Shown one piece after another: positions 23,865-33,268 of a stretch of DNA of 64,000 nt; position 1 is the first letter of the stretch, and each line of letters begins with the position of its first letter. Where the stretch lies: NCBI GenBank assembly GCA_905211645.1, contig CAJMBK010000003.1, forward strand, positions 1 through 64,000. Direction: 5' to 3'. Made by a program: the position numbers and the translations under genes. Origin of the DNA: an uncultured Caryophanales bacterium (GTDB lineage: Bacteria > Bacillota_I > Bacilli_A > RFN20 > CAG-288). The notes beneath the pieces were generated by a model. The model was given only the letters and a program-made list of their open reading frames with translations, ran no database searches and was not told where the DNA came from.

Positions 23865-24088
23865 AATCTAAATGCACGAAAAATGAACTTTTGTTAATTA
23901 ATAAAGTATCAACAATAGCCAAAGCTGTTGCTGAAATTGAATAAACGAATCACGCAGTGTTTAAAATTAATGAAGTGCCTACTCCTTCTGTAACATACTC
24001 CCCCAATCAGATTAAAAAGTGAAACTAAAAATATATTAGTTCCTGAGAAAATAGTGATGCCTAAAAATAAGTAAGTTGCAATTTTCAT
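23865..24088 (-). pseudogene. decayed third SHOCT-membrane paralogue
   Basis: An ATG at 24088 with GAGAGGAA upstream starts MKIATYLFLGITIFSGTNIF, parallel to copy 2. After about 30 codons the homology continues only in the +1 frame (SISATALAIVDTLLINKS, matching the GIAIAIIDIVFLGK region). That frame contains a TGA, and the SHOCT end is missing. At least one frameshift, one stop and a 3' deletion are therefore visible. Confidence 0.6.
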
Positions 24089-24357
24089 TTAATGTTCCTC
24101 TCGTAAAAGTTATATTAGATCTCCAATAGTCAATCATAAAATTTTAATCCACACGAGAAAACATAAGGTTTTCTAAATTAAACTATTAAAAATTTATGAT
24201 TTTCTTTCCTATTAATAATAAGAATAAGGTCAAAAATCTTACTTTGGACTACTGGCACACTCTTAAAAATTTGCTTGATTTTAAACCTTTGTATATTTAA
24301 AATATAAAAGCTATTTTTACAAGCATATATTTTTTATATGAAAGGAAGGTAATATCT
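24089..24357. other. intergenic, promoter region of rpmF
   Basis: AT-rich, no gene seen. It presumably holds the rpmF promoter, with TATTTAAAATATAAAAG-like -10 candidates near 24293-24309. GAAAGGAAGG at about 24341-24350 is the rpmF ribosome binding site. Confidence 0.35.
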
Positions 24358-24546
24358 ATGGCAGTTCCAGCAAGAAGAACATCGAAAACAGCTAAGAGAT
24401 TAAGAAGATCACATGAAGCATTATCTGCTATCGGTTTAACAGCCTGCAAGAATTGTGGTGCTCAAATCAAGCCACACACTGTTTGTCCAGAATGTGGTTT
24501 CTACAAAGGTAAACAAGTTATCTCTGTCAAGAACAAAGAAAACTAA
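24358..24546 (+). CDS. rpmF: 50S ribosomal protein L32, zinc form
   Basis: 62 residues, the usual length. It begins AVPARRTSKTAKRLRRSHEAL as L32 does, followed by a zinc ribbon, CKNCGAQIKPHTVCPECG, with all four Cys. The Shine-Dalgarno is strong. It ends in its own terminator. Confidence 0.97.
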   Translation: MAVPARRTSKTAKRLRRSHEALSAIGLTACKNCGAQIKPHTVCPECGFYKGKQVISVKNKEN

Positions 24547-24583
24547 TACCATGGCTGCAAATATACAAAATAAGACATTACTT

Positions 24584-24614
24584 AAGGCTTGCTAATTTGC
24601 GCAGGTCTTTTTTA
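24584..24614 (+). terminator. rpmF terminator
   Basis: AAGGCTTGC pairs with GCAGGTCTT (with G-U pairs), followed by T5-6, 37 nt after the stop. It shows that the TTG at 24597 is not the start of the next gene. Confidence 0.55.
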
Positions 24615-24632
24615 GTAGAAAAATTTAGTATT

Positions 24633-25682
24633 ATGAAAAAAGAGCAGAATAAATTACAGAATAACGTCAAGTACTTCTTACTCGATCATCCTAAAATTAA
24701 ATTCATCTATGATAATTTAGGATATTTCTTATGCATGATTATCTCAGCATTCATATTTGCATACGGATTCAGAGCCTTCACCGCAAGAGTGTCCGACCCA
24801 GTCTCCATGCACTTAATTTCCGGCGGTGCTTCTGGTATCTCACAGGTTGTTGTTAGAATCGTTTCCTTATTCAGAAGTGAAAATAACCCAGAATTAGATA
24901 AAACACTTCAATCAATCTTATACTTTGTCATCAACGTTCCTATCATCCTCTTCGCCTGGTTCAAGATTGGTAAGAAATTCACTTTCTACACCTTGGTCAA
25001 CGTTGCATTTGTTTCCATCTTCATCGATATCATCCCAGAAGATTTCTGCACAATTATCGACTTTGGAACTGACGTTATCGCAAGAGCATTATTTGCTGGT
25101 ATCTTAACTGGTATCCACTCCTCACTTGCATTCGTTATCGGAGCAAGTACTGGCGGTGTCGATGTCATCGCAATGTATATTGCCGATAAGAAATCCACTT
25201 CCACCGGTAAATTCTCACTCTTTATCAACGTAGTAACAATCTTCACTTACATCTTCTTCACAGTTATTGATTACGTTATTTATCCTAATAAAGCAGATGG
25301 TGCAAATGGCACAAACGACGCTGCAAAAGCCGCTATAACATCAGTTATCACAATGGGCCTTTACACAACAATCTACTCATTCACATCAAGTAAAATCCTT
25401 GATGTCATCTACAAGAAGAATCATAAGACTCAACTTCAAATTATCACCTCCAATAAGGATTTACCTTTAATTCTTATTCACTCATTTCCACATGCAGCAA
25501 CTAAACTTGAAGGTAAAGGTGCTTACTCCGACAAGGAATTAACAGTCATCTATATGGTTGTTTCTTCTGGAGAAGTTAAAAACGTTGTTGCTGTCAGTAA
25601 GAAAAACGATAAAAACTGCTTTATTTCGGCTACGAATCTTGAAGCTGTTTATGGTCGTTTCTACATCAAACCACACAATTAA
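24633..25682 (+). CDS. YitT-family membrane protein (DUF161/DUF2179)
   Basis: 349 residues from the ATG at 24633, because the longer frame begins inside the rpmF terminator. Five to six transmembrane helices carry the YitT pattern: HLISGGASGISQVV near the first helix pair, and FVIGASTGGVDVIAMYIADKKSTSTGKFSLFIN in the middle. A cytoplasmic DUF2179 domain of about 80 residues closes the protein (QLQIITSNKDLPLILIHSFPHAATKLEGKGAYS). The family is widespread and polytopic in Firmicutes; its transport or signalling role is not established. Confidence 0.85.
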   Translation: MKKEQNKLQNNVKYFLLDHPKIKFIYDNLGYFLCMIISAFIFAYGFRAFTARVSDPVSMHLISGGASGISQVVVRIVSLFRSENNPELDKTLQSILYFVINVPIILFAWFKIGKKFTFYTLVNVAFVSIFIDIIPEDFCTIIDFGTDVIARALFAGILTGIHSSLAFVIGASTGGVDVIAMYIADKKSTSTGKFSLFINVVTIFTYIFFTVIDYVIYPNKADGANGTNDAAKAAITSVITMGLYTTIYSFTSSKILDVIYKKNHKTQLQIITSNKDLPLILIHSFPHAATKLEGKGAYSDKELTVIYMVVSSGEVKNVVAVSKKNDKNCFISATNLEAVYGRFYIKPHN

Positions 25683-25686
25683 CATC

Positions 25687-25714
25687 ATGGTGAGATTATT
25701 CTCACCATTTTTTC
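25687..25714 (+). terminator. yitT-family gene terminator
   Basis: ATGGTGAG-ATTATT-CTCACCAT followed by TTTTTT. Confidence 0.85.
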
Positions 25715-25799
25715 TTGCTATATAAAGTAAGTAAATTAATACATATATAGTTTTGTTATAATTAATTGATAATTTTAAATAGAAATTAGAGGTTTTAAT

Positions 25800-27476
25800 A
25801 TGGCATTTTCTTATAAAGAATTAGCAGATCTAATCTTCCCAGATGTTACTGAAACAATCGAAGATTTAGAAAAAAGATATCCTCCTAGAAATTTAACTAG
25901 AGAGAACTACGTCACAAGATTTGCTCCAAGCCCTACAGGCTTTTTACATACAGGTAGTTTATTCACCGCTTTAGTTGCAAAAACTTTTGCAAAACAAACA
26001 GGTGGTGTCTACTATTTCCGTTTGGAAGACACCGACCAAAAGAGAGAAATTAAAGGTACCGGTGATCAACTTTGCCACGAACTTGCTCGTTTTGGTGTCA
26101 TTCAAGATGAAGGTTACATGGGTGATTCCTATCCAGAAAAAGGTGAATATGGTCCATACGTCCAATCCAAACGTGCTGATATCTACAAAGTTTGTATCAA
26201 ACACTTAGTTTCAATCGGTAGAGCTTATCCTTGCTTCTGCTCCAAGGAAGAACTTGATGATTTAAGAAAAGTTCAAGAAATCAACAAGGTTATCCCTGGC
26301 TACTATGGTGAATATGCAAAATGCAGAAACATTAAACCAACTGAAGCAAAGAAACTCATCCAGCAAGGTAAACCTTATGTTATCCGTTTTCGTTCAGAAG
26401 GTGACCACAAAAATTTCATCAAAGTTCATGACATGGTCAGAGGTGATTTAAACTTATCTCAAAACGATCAAGACATCGTTATTTTGAAATCAGACGGACT
26501 TCCAACATATCATTTTGCTCACTTAGTTGACGATCATTTCATGAGAAGCAACTTGATTACCCGTGGTGAAGAATGGCTTTCATCATTACCTATCCATCTC
26601 GAACTTTTCCAAAGTATGGGTTGGGAAGCACCTAACTATGCTCACTTACCAGTTATCATGGTTAACGATGCTGAAACAGGTAATAAGAGAAAACTTTCTA
26701 AGAGAAAAGATAAGGAAGCAAGTGTCGCTTACTTCATCCAAGAAGGTTATCCAGTTATGGGTTTAATTAAATACCTTTTAACCATTGCAAACTCCAACTT
26801 CGAGGAATGGTTACTTCAAAACCCAACTGCTAGCGTTGATAATTTCAAGTTATCATTTGAAAAAATGTCACTTGATGGTGCACTCTTCGATTTACCAAAA
26901 CTCAATGATATCTCCAAAAATGTCATCGCATATATGACTAAGGAAGAACTCTTTGATGTCAGCTACAATTGGGCAAAAGAATTCTCACCTGAAACCTTAG
27001 CTTTCATCGAAAAGAATAAAGATAGATACATGAAGATCATCAATATCGAACGTGGTCTTGAAAAACCAAGAAAAGACTATATCAAATATTCCGATATCTT
27101 CCCTAAAGTTAAATTCTTCGATGAGGATATCTACAATGAAATGGTCAAAGGTGAATTACCTTATAACGCAAATATTTCCAAAGATGTCAGAGATAACGTT
27201 ATCAATGCTTTCTTGGAGAATATGGATTACTCAGTTGATGAATCAACCTGGTTTAATCAAATTATGAAGGGTATCGCAGAGAAACTTAACTTTGCACCGA
27301 TACCTAAACTTTACAAACAAAATCCAGATCAATATATTGGACATGTCGGTGATGTCGCTGCAATTATTAGAACATCACTCACCTGTTCAGTCAATTCTCC
27401 AAACTTATACCAAGTTATCCAAATCCTTGGTAAAGACGAAGTTACAAGACGTTTACAAATCTGCTTAAATAAATAA
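25800..27476 (+). CDS. gltX: glutamyl-tRNA synthetase
   Basis: Charges tRNA with glutamate. 558 residues, longer than the ~480 usual for bacterial GluRS and matching the longer GltX variant of some Firmicutes. The class I signatures are FAPSPTGFLHTGS (HIGH-type) at about 41-53 and KLSKRKDKEAS (KMSKS-type) near 300. A Cys-containing insertion (YPCFCSKEELDDL) lies in the catalytic domain. Whether it is discriminating (Glu only) or also charges tRNA-Gln cannot be read here. It is first in a run with a glycosyltransferase 4 nt downstream, yhaM and thiT. Confidence 0.93.
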   Translation: MAFSYKELADLIFPDVTETIEDLEKRYPPRNLTRENYVTRFAPSPTGFLHTGSLFTALVAKTFAKQTGGVYYFRLEDTDQKREIKGTGDQLCHELARFGVIQDEGYMGDSYPEKGEYGPYVQSKRADIYKVCIKHLVSIGRAYPCFCSKEELDDLRKVQEINKVIPGYYGEYAKCRNIKPTEAKKLIQQGKPYVIRFRSEGDHKNFIKVHDMVRGDLNLSQNDQDIVILKSDGLPTYHFAHLVDDHFMRSNLITRGEEWLSSLPIHLELFQSMGWEAPNYAHLPVIMVNDAETGNKRKLSKRKDKEASVAYFIQEGYPVMGLIKYLLTIANSNFEEWLLQNPTASVDNFKLSFEKMSLDGALFDLPKLNDISKNVIAYMTKEELFDVSYNWAKEFSPETLAFIEKNKDRYMKIINIERGLEKPRKDYIKYSDIFPKVKFFDEDIYNEMVKGELPYNANISKDVRDNVINAFLENMDYSVDESTWFNQIMKGIAEKLNFAPIPKLYKQNPDQYIGHVGDVAAIIRTSLTCSVNSPNLYQVIQILGKDEVTRRLQICLNK

Positions 27477-27480
27477 TCTT

Positions 27481-28662
27481 ATGATAATCGGTATTTTTAC
27501 TGACACCTACTACCCAGATATCAACGGTGTCTCAACAGCAAGCGCAACTCTCTACAAAGCCTTGAAACAAGCAGGGCATACTGTTTATGTTGTCACTTCT
27601 TCCAAAGGAAGAAGAGTCCGCATCGAAGATGAATTCATCATCAGAATCCCAGGTGTAACTTACAAGAAACTCTACGGTTATAAACTTGCTTGGATCTACA
27701 ACAGAAAGGCTTATAACATCCTTAAAAAGATTAATTTCGATGTCATTCATATTCAAACCGAGATTGGCATCGGAATATTTGGTGTTTTACTTGCAAGAAA
27801 ATGGAATATTCCTCTAGTCTACACCTATCACACCATGTACAACGACTACACTTACTATGTCACAGGTAATAAAAAGAGATTAGATAGAGGTGTTAAAAAG
27901 CTTCTTGCTGCAGTCACCAGAAAATTTATCGACTACACCGCTGCTTCAACTACAACTTCTGTTAAAGCAAGAAATGCACTTAAAACTTACGGTGTTTCTA
28001 AGAACGTTTTCGTTGTTCCTAATGGTGTTGATTTCTCAAATTTCGATAAATCCAAGATTTCCGCAGAAGAAATCTACGAATTCAAGCGTGAAAACGGCTT
28101 AGAAGATAAATATATTCTTCTTTCATTAGGTAGAGTTGCTAAAGAAAAAAGTATCGATTTAACCTTACAAGGTTTGAAAAAATATGTAACAATCAATCCA
28201 AGTTCAAACGTATTCTTACTCATTGTTGGAGATGGTCCAGATAGAGAAAGACTTGAGAAGATGACTAAGGATTTAGACTTGCAGAAGTTTGTTAAATTCG
28301 TTGGCAAAGTCGAATATGCTAAGACTCCATTCTTCTACGCAATTTCAGATTTATTCATCGGATCTTCAACAACAGAAACTCAAGGTTTAACTTATAACGA
28401 AGCAATGAGCACCGAGTGCTTAGTCATGTCAATCTACGATTTCAACCTTAAATCAGTCATCATTGATCACGAAACCGGTTTTTACTACAAAGATGTCAAT
28501 GATTTCCCTAAGGTTTTGGATGAAATCATCAATTTACCTGATACAGAACGTGCTCGTATCATCAAGAATGCTAAGGAAAATAACACTAAGTTATTCTCCA
28601 TTGATACATATGCTGAAAAGATGACCGAAGTTTATAAGAATGCGAAACGCTCCCTTTGGTAA
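27481..28662 (+). CDS. GT4 glycosyltransferase, diacylglycerol glucosyltransferase-like
   Basis: 393 residues. It opens IGIFTDTYYPDINGVSTAS and continues YHTMYNDYTYYV, VPNGVDFSNF, LSLGRVAKEKSIDL, LLIVGDGPDRERL and SSTTETQGLTYNEAM (the E-x7-E motif of GT4). This closely follows the 1,2-diacylglycerol 3-glucosyltransferase (alMGS) type that makes membrane glucolipids in Acholeplasma and many Firmicutes. No transmembrane helix, as expected of a monotopic enzyme. It is 4 nt downstream of gltX with no clear Shine-Dalgarno of its own, so translation is probably coupled. Confidence 0.85.
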   Translation: MIIGIFTDTYYPDINGVSTASATLYKALKQAGHTVYVVTSSKGRRVRIEDEFIIRIPGVTYKKLYGYKLAWIYNRKAYNILKKINFDVIHIQTEIGIGIFGVLLARKWNIPLVYTYHTMYNDYTYYVTGNKKRLDRGVKKLLAAVTRKFIDYTAASTTTSVKARNALKTYGVSKNVFVVPNGVDFSNFDKSKISAEEIYEFKRENGLEDKYILLSLGRVAKEKSIDLTLQGLKKYVTINPSSNVFLLIVGDGPDRERLEKMTKDLDLQKFVKFVGKVEYAKTPFFYAISDLFIGSSTTETQGLTYNEAMSTECLVMSIYDFNLKSVIIDHETGFYYKDVNDFPKVLDEIINLPDTERARIIKNAKENNTKLFSIDTYAEKMTEVYKNAKRSLW

Positions 28663-28680
28663 AGAAAGGAAAAAAGATAG

Positions 28681-29649
28681 ATGTTAAAAGATTTTTTAAT
28701 TGATGACAATCTTAACAAAGAAATTGAAGTTGTTGGATTAGTTAAGTCTTGTGAACTCTTAACAAGCTCCACAGATCAAAAGTATTTGAATATCACACTC
28801 GCAGATAAATCTGCTCATCTTAACTGCAAACGTTGGGGCACCAATGATGTTGAATATGCTAACTGCAAAGTAGGTGAAATCTTTGTTTTCAAAGGAACAC
28901 TTGTTAGATATAAAAATAACTATCAACTTAAAGTCAGCACCTTTTCAAAGGCTCCTGCTGAGATGATTCAAACTGAGAATTTCTTTGTCAAATCAAGAAC
29001 TCCTATCGAAATGATGGTTGACGAGATGAATTCTCTTATCGATCAAATTAAAGATGAAGAGATCAAAGCTTTAGTTAGAACATGTGTTGATGAAAACTTT
29101 GATAGATTCACAACCTATCCAGCTGCTGCAACAGTTCATCACTCATATTTGCACGGATTACTTTTCCACTCATTGAGTGTTACAAGAAATGCATTGAATA
29201 TCGCATCAAATTATTCCTACTTCAAGCACATCAATAAAGATTATCTCATCTGCGGTGCTTTACTTCATGATTTAGGTAAAACTAGAGAATTATCTGGACC
29301 AAATAACACTGTTTACACCATTGAAGGTAACTTAATCGGTCACATTTCAATTGGATTCAACATGATTATGGAAGTCGGTCATCGCTTAAATGTCACTCCA
29401 GAAAAGTTGAATGTCATTGGGAATATCATTCTTTCCCACCATGGAAAACTCGAATTTGGTTCCCCAGTCACCGCTGCAACTTTGGAAGCATTCATCATCC
29501 ACTATGCAGATGAAATTGATTCCAGGATGGAAATCTTATATGAACCATATCAAACAGGAAATCCTGGTTCAACAACTGATAAAATCAGTTTCATGGATAG
29601 AAATAATTACTACATCCCAGTTAGTTACGATAAGGAAGAAAAGGAGTAA
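28681..29649 (+). CDS. yhaM: YhaM-type 3'-5' exoribonuclease
   Basis: 322 residues. It has an N-terminal OB fold (about 15-95: IEVVGLVKSCELLTSSTDQKYLNITLADKS) and a C-terminal HD domain: TVHHSYLHGLLFHSLSVTRNA, LICGALLHDLGKTREL (metal-binding His-Asp), LSHHGKLEFGSP and YADEIDSRM. This order is that of YhaM, a 3'-5' exoribonuclease of Firmicutes. AAAGAAAGGAAAAAAGAT supplies the ribosome binding site. It is followed 3 nt later by thiT. Confidence 0.92.
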   Translation: MLKDFLIDDNLNKEIEVVGLVKSCELLTSSTDQKYLNITLADKSAHLNCKRWGTNDVEYANCKVGEIFVFKGTLVRYKNNYQLKVSTFSKAPAEMIQTENFFVKSRTPIEMMVDEMNSLIDQIKDEEIKALVRTCVDENFDRFTTYPAAATVHHSYLHGLLFHSLSVTRNALNIASNYSYFKHINKDYLICGALLHDLGKTRELSGPNNTVYTIEGNLIGHISIGFNMIMEVGHRLNVTPEKLNVIGNIILSHHGKLEFGSPVTAATLEAFIIHYADEIDSRMEILYEPYQTGNPGSTTDKISFMDRNNYYIPVSYDKEEKE

Positions 29650-29652
29650 AGT

Positions 29653-30318
29653 ATGAGTAACGAAGTCAAAATTCAAGAAAAAGCAGAATCACCTAAAGAG
29701 TCCAAAGCAAAAAGACATCTTCTTTCTTCAAATAAAATTATCGTTTCAATCTGCATCACAGCAATGATGCTTGCACTTGCAGTTGTTCTCGATAAATTAA
29801 CCTCATTTATTCCATTCTTCAATATGCCACAAGGTGGTCATATCACATTATCACTTTTACCTTTGATCATTATGTGCTTAATGACTGGACCAGTTTATGG
29901 CTTAATCGGATGCTTCATCTTCGGTTTCTTGAACTTTTTAATCGATGGTGGTGCCGTTATTTCCGGTTGGTCATTCCTTCTTGATTATGCCTTAGCATTT
30001 GGATGCATCGGTTTCACCGGTTTCTTCCATCCTCTTGTTTACAGCAAAAAAAACCGTTGGGTTTATTTTGTAGCAATCATCTTAGGTTCATTATCAAGAT
30101 ACATCTGGTCAGGTTTATCTGGTGCAATCTTATTTGGTGAATACGCACCTGAAGGTGTTAACGCCTGGTTCTACTCATTTGTTTTATACAATTTACCTTA
30201 TCTAGGAATCAGCTTAATCGCCACTGCAGTATTCATTATTCCACTTATAAAACCTGTAGAATTGGTTCTTAACAGTTCCAATTTCACATCATTGAAGCCA
30301 CGTAACTTAATGAAATAA
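29653..30318 (+). CDS. thiT: thiamine ECF transporter substrate-binding subunit ThiT
   Basis: Binds thiamine and docks on the shared EcfAAT module for import. 221 residues with six predicted helices. The family pattern is clear: MPQGGHITLSLLPLIIMCLMTGPVYGLIGC, then FLIDGGAVISGWSFLLDYALAFGCIGFTGFF and SGAILFGEYAPEG. An unusually long, charged N-terminal extension of about 30 residues precedes the first helix. No TPP riboswitch is directly upstream; it is read with yhaM. Its energising genes are at 10.25-12.9 kb. Confidence 0.9.
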   Translation: MSNEVKIQEKAESPKESKAKRHLLSSNKIIVSICITAMMLALAVVLDKLTSFIPFFNMPQGGHITLSLLPLIIMCLMTGPVYGLIGCFIFGFLNFLIDGGAVISGWSFLLDYALAFGCIGFTGFFHPLVYSKKNRWVYFVAIILGSLSRYIWSGLSGAILFGEYAPEGVNAWFYSFVLYNLPYLGISLIATAVFIIPLIKPVELVLNSSNFTSLKPRNLMK

Positions 30319-30374
30319 TATTAAAGATTATATTGATATAATATATAAGCTTGTTTAAAAAGTAAGGAGCATTT

Positions 30375-31742
30375 ATGGAAGAAAAGAAAACTAATACCCC
30401 TTCTGAAGAAAATTTGGAAAATACAGAGCTTGTCCCTGATATTGAAGTTGTCGCAACTGATCCAAAAGAAACAGAAGTTGAAGAGAATACTACTGAAGTA
30501 AAAGAAACAGTTACAGAAGAAGTTAAAACTGAAGAAACTACTGAAACTCCTAAAACAGAAGATACAAATAGTGTCGAAGTTGTTGCAGAAAATCATCAAG
30601 AAACAACTCCTGCCACTCAAGATAAAGCTTTTATTGATGGTGAATACAATCCAAACGCAAGAAGTCAAAGAAATCTTGCTGAACAAGTCACATACGACCC
30701 TCTTGTTGCAGAAAATTTAAATCCCGATTTAACAATCAGCCAAATGATGACTATTGAAAAGGATACTTTCTCCAATCACTACAAGAAATTCAACATGTTC
30801 AGAATTGCTGTCTTTATCGTTGTTGCAGTTGCAATTGTTGGTGTTATCATAACAATCTTCTTAGCAAATAAAGATGAATTACAATGGGTTCTTTGGACAG
30901 TTATTTCCATCGCAATTGTCATCTTACTCGCATGTGTCTTTGTAAACAGATACTTCAGAATTAAGATTACAAAACAAATTAACGATTATTTAAGTAAATG
31001 GGCAATCACCATGGCATCTAATGTCTATGCAACTCATCCAGATGTTAAAGATGCAAAAATTGCTATCAATGGTAACGTCGAAGACAAGGATGTTTTCAAC
31101 GCTCACTACTATTCAGTTATCAGAGATATCACTTCAAGATTCCGTATCGAAGCTAAATACTTAGATAGAGATTACTCCGATTGTGAAACTTCCATCATGA
31201 CTAATGCTGATGTTGAAGTTATCGGTGGTATTAATCCAAATAAAGAAGTCACAGAAAATGCTGAAGGTGAAACTGCTGTTGCTGCACCTGAAGCAAAACC
31301 TGTCAACAAAGTTAACAAGAATGCAAGAATCAACGCATTGTTTGGTAAATTCATCTCCTACGATTTGAAACTTAACAACAATGAAGGTATCATCATTTGC
31401 TTCACCGCTCCAGACTTCTATCTTCCTACAAACTTGAAAAACCATTTCGAAGTTAGTATTGAAGGTTTACCAGAATACATCAAAGTTTATACAACAGATG
31501 AAGAATTTGCTAATAAGCTTTTAAATGAAAATGTTAAAGCTACTTTGAATGCTATCGTTCCAGATAATGTATTCACCGGTGGTTTTATCTCAATGAACTC
31601 TCATGGTACCAAGATTGGTTTGAATTTCTCTGATGATATTATGAGATTGCCAATTGATTCAGTACCTAGTGAAGAATCATTAACAACTTACAAGAGAATT
31701 GTCTACGCTGTCTTAGACTTCTTAAAAGTTGTTCAACAATAA
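30375..31742 (+). CDS. acidic-tailed two-TM protein, DUF3137-like
   Basis: 455 residues. Residues 1-100 are a disordered, Glu/Thr-rich tail (ETTETPKTEDTNSVEVV). Two transmembrane helices follow at about 141-162 and 171-193. A large domain to the C-terminus includes YDLKLNNNEGIIICFTAPDFYLP. The layout (tail, helix pair, beta-rich cytoplasmic domain) recalls DUF3137 proteins, but the match is only by pattern. The ATG at 30375 has AAGGAGC upstream. It is a single gene ending in a strong terminator. Confidence 0.6.
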   Translation: MEEKKTNTPSEENLENTELVPDIEVVATDPKETEVEENTTEVKETVTEEVKTEETTETPKTEDTNSVEVVAENHQETTPATQDKAFIDGEYNPNARSQRNLAEQVTYDPLVAENLNPDLTISQMMTIEKDTFSNHYKKFNMFRIAVFIVVAVAIVGVIITIFLANKDELQWVLWTVISIAIVILLACVFVNRYFRIKITKQINDYLSKWAITMASNVYATHPDVKDAKIAINGNVEDKDVFNAHYYSVIRDITSRFRIEAKYLDRDYSDCETSIMTNADVEVIGGINPNKEVTENAEGETAVAAPEAKPVNKVNKNARINALFGKFISYDLKLNNNEGIIICFTAPDFYLPTNLKNHFEVSIEGLPEYIKVYTTDEEFANKLLNENVKATLNAIVPDNVFTGGFISMNSHGTKIGLNFSDDIMRLPIDSVPSEESLTTYKRIVYAVLDFLKVVQQ

Positions 31743-31752
31743 TTAAACATTC

Positions 31753-31779
31753 AACGCTAGGAACTTCCTAGCGTTTTTT
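31753..31779 (+). terminator. intrinsic terminator
   Basis: AACGCTAGGAA / TTCCTAGCGTT followed by T6, between the DUF3137-like gene and tsaE. Confidence 0.9.
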
Positions 31780-31789
31780 AAAAGGAAAT

Positions 31790-32221
31790 ATGAAAAAATA
31801 CTATTCAAAAAGTTTAGAAGAAACTAAAGAGATTGCTGCTAACTTTGCTAAATCCTTGAATGAGTCTACAGTTGTTTTATTCGACGCAGAGATGGGTGCT
31901 GGCAAAACTAGCTTCACTCAAGGTTTCGGTAAAGGTTTAGGAGTAAAAAGAATCATCAATTCTCCTACATTCAACTTAGTTAAAATCTATCAAGGCGAAA
32001 GATTCACCTTGAATCATTTAGATTGCTATCGTTTGGAAAATATTAAAACCGATAATGGACTTTCACTTATCGATTTTATCACCGATCCAAACGCTATCAC
32101 TCTCATTGAATGGCCACAATACCTTTATGATGATTTGAAACTTATTAAAAATCACTATTTAGTTACCATCAGAATTGTGAATGAAACAGAAAGGGAAATT
32201 ACTATCGATTATGTCAATTAG
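31790..32221 (+). CDS. tsaE: t6A biosynthesis ATPase TsaE
   Basis: 143 residues. P-loop GAGKTSFTQG at about 36-45, NSPTFNLVKIY, and LNHLDCYRLE (the His-x-Asp-x-Tyr-Arg motif) identify TsaE. It is the ATPase that recycles the TsaBD complex making N6-threonylcarbamoyladenosine (t6A37) in ANN-decoding tRNAs. AAAGGAAAT precedes the ATG. It overlaps tsaB by 11 nt and heads tsaE-tsaB-rimI-tsaD. Confidence 0.95.
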   Translation: MKKYYSKSLEETKEIAANFAKSLNESTVVLFDAEMGAGKTSFTQGFGKGLGVKRIINSPTFNLVKIYQGERFTLNHLDCYRLENIKTDNGLSLIDFITDPNAITLIEWPQYLYDDLKLIKNHYLVTIRIVNETEREITIDYVN

Positions 32222-32795
32222 TTTATTTCTTGATTGCTCTTTAAGAGAAAATACTATCATTTTAAAAGTTGATGAAGATGTCCAAATTGAAAGAGCTAAC
32301 GGACGTTTAACTCTTGAAAAATTAGTTCCTACAATTCAAACTTTGCTTAATAACAAAAAGTTAAGTTACAATGACATCAACTACATCTACATCACCGAAG
32401 GTCCAGGTTCTTCAACTGGTTTACGTTTAGGTATGACTTTTGTAAAAACAATCTTGTTATTTAACAAAAATATCAAAGTTAGAGTTGTCAATCTCTACAA
32501 AGAAGCAATGAATCGTTTCAAAGATAAAAAGGTTGTCACATTCGATAGACATAATGATTTAATCTCCTACGAAATCGTTGATAAAGGAAACGGTGAAGAA
32601 GGATATCAAGTTAAAATTAATAAAGATTCTGTCGATGAAAATTTATGCAAACAACTTGTTTTCATCGGTGAAGAATGCTTAGAAAATACCCAAAAAGTTT
32701 CTGTTGAATCACTTCTTTTAGAAGCAAAACTTTATAAAGAACTTACAGCTGATACAATCGGCTTGATGAAGCCACTTTATCCTTATTTACCATGA
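32211..32795 (+). CDS. tsaB: t6A biosynthesis subunit TsaB
   Basis: 194 residues from the ATG at 32211; a longer frame to 32181 lies inside tsaE. It has the ASKHA start SISLFLDCSLRENT and EGPGSSTGLRLGMTFVKT, as in the TsaD-related scaffold TsaB. The protein lacks catalytic metal ligands as expected. Its TGA stop overlaps the rimI ATG (ATGA), direct evidence that TGA is a stop in this organism. Confidence 0.92.
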   Translation: MSISLFLDCSLRENTIILKVDEDVQIERANGRLTLEKLVPTIQTLLNNKKLSYNDINYIYITEGPGSSTGLRLGMTFVKTILLFNKNIKVRVVNLYKEAMNRFKDKKVVTFDRHNDLISYEIVDKGNGEEGYQVKINKDSVDENLCKQLVFIGEECLENTQKVSVESLLLEAKLYKELTADTIGLMKPLYPYLP

Positions 32796-33268
32796 GTGAA
32801 GTAAATAAAATCGAATACATCGATTTAAAAACCGCTTCTAATAGAGAAGAGTTAATTAAATCTATTGTAGATTTATCTATCTTAAACTTTTCATCTCCTT
32901 CAACAAATGAAAATTTCACTGAATATCTTTCAGATGAAAATTACATCTTAAGAGTTTTACTTAAAGAAGGTCAATTGATTGGTTACATCATCGCTAAAAA
33001 AATTTTTGATGAAGCAGAAATTTATGAGATTGCAATTAGTCCAAATTTTCAAAATCAAGGACACGGGTCTCATCTTTTGAAAAAATTAATTGAAGAATTA
33101 TTCAATTCAGAGATCAATTCAATTCTTTTAGAAGTTAGAGAAAATAACACTAACGCAATTAATTTATATGAAAAATATAACTTTAAAACTTACTTAGTTA
33201 GGAAAAATTATTACGGAAATATCAATGCTTTATGCATGAAATTAGAAAGGAGTGAATATGAGTATTAA
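32792..33268 (+). CDS. rimI: GNAT N-acetyltransferase, RimI-like
   Basis: 158 residues. The GNAT core is visible: YEIAISPNFQNQGHGSHLLKKLIEELF (acetyl-CoA site, Q-x-x-G-x-G/S) and LEVRENNTNAINLYEKYNFKTYLVRKNYY, the classic RimI C-terminal motif. RimI acetylates the N-terminus of ribosomal protein S18, and the gene commonly sits between tsaB and tsaD. The Arg in VRKNYY is encoded by AGG, evidence that AGG is Arg. Confidence 0.88.
   Translation: MSEVNKIEYIDLKTASNREELIKSIVDLSILNFSSPSTNENFTEYLSDENYILRVLLKEGQLIGYIIAKKIFDEAEIYEIAISPNFQNQGHGSHLLKKLIEELFNSEINSILLEVRENNTNAINLYEKYNFKTYLVRKNYYGNINALCMKLERSEYEY

Noticed and set aside
24597..24632. Longer N-terminus of the YitT-family protein from TTG
   Set aside because: It starts inside the rpmF terminator; the ATG at 24633 follows it.
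30321..30686. Minus-strand ORF of 121 codons
   Set aside because: It is a shadow of the Glu/Thr-rich coding region of the plus-strand gene (Phe/Cys-rich product) and has no ribosome binding site.
32793..32795. TGA read as Trp (Mollicutes code)
   Set aside because: tsaB ends in TGA overlapping the rimI ATG; Trp is TGG throughout; cdsA also ends in TGA.
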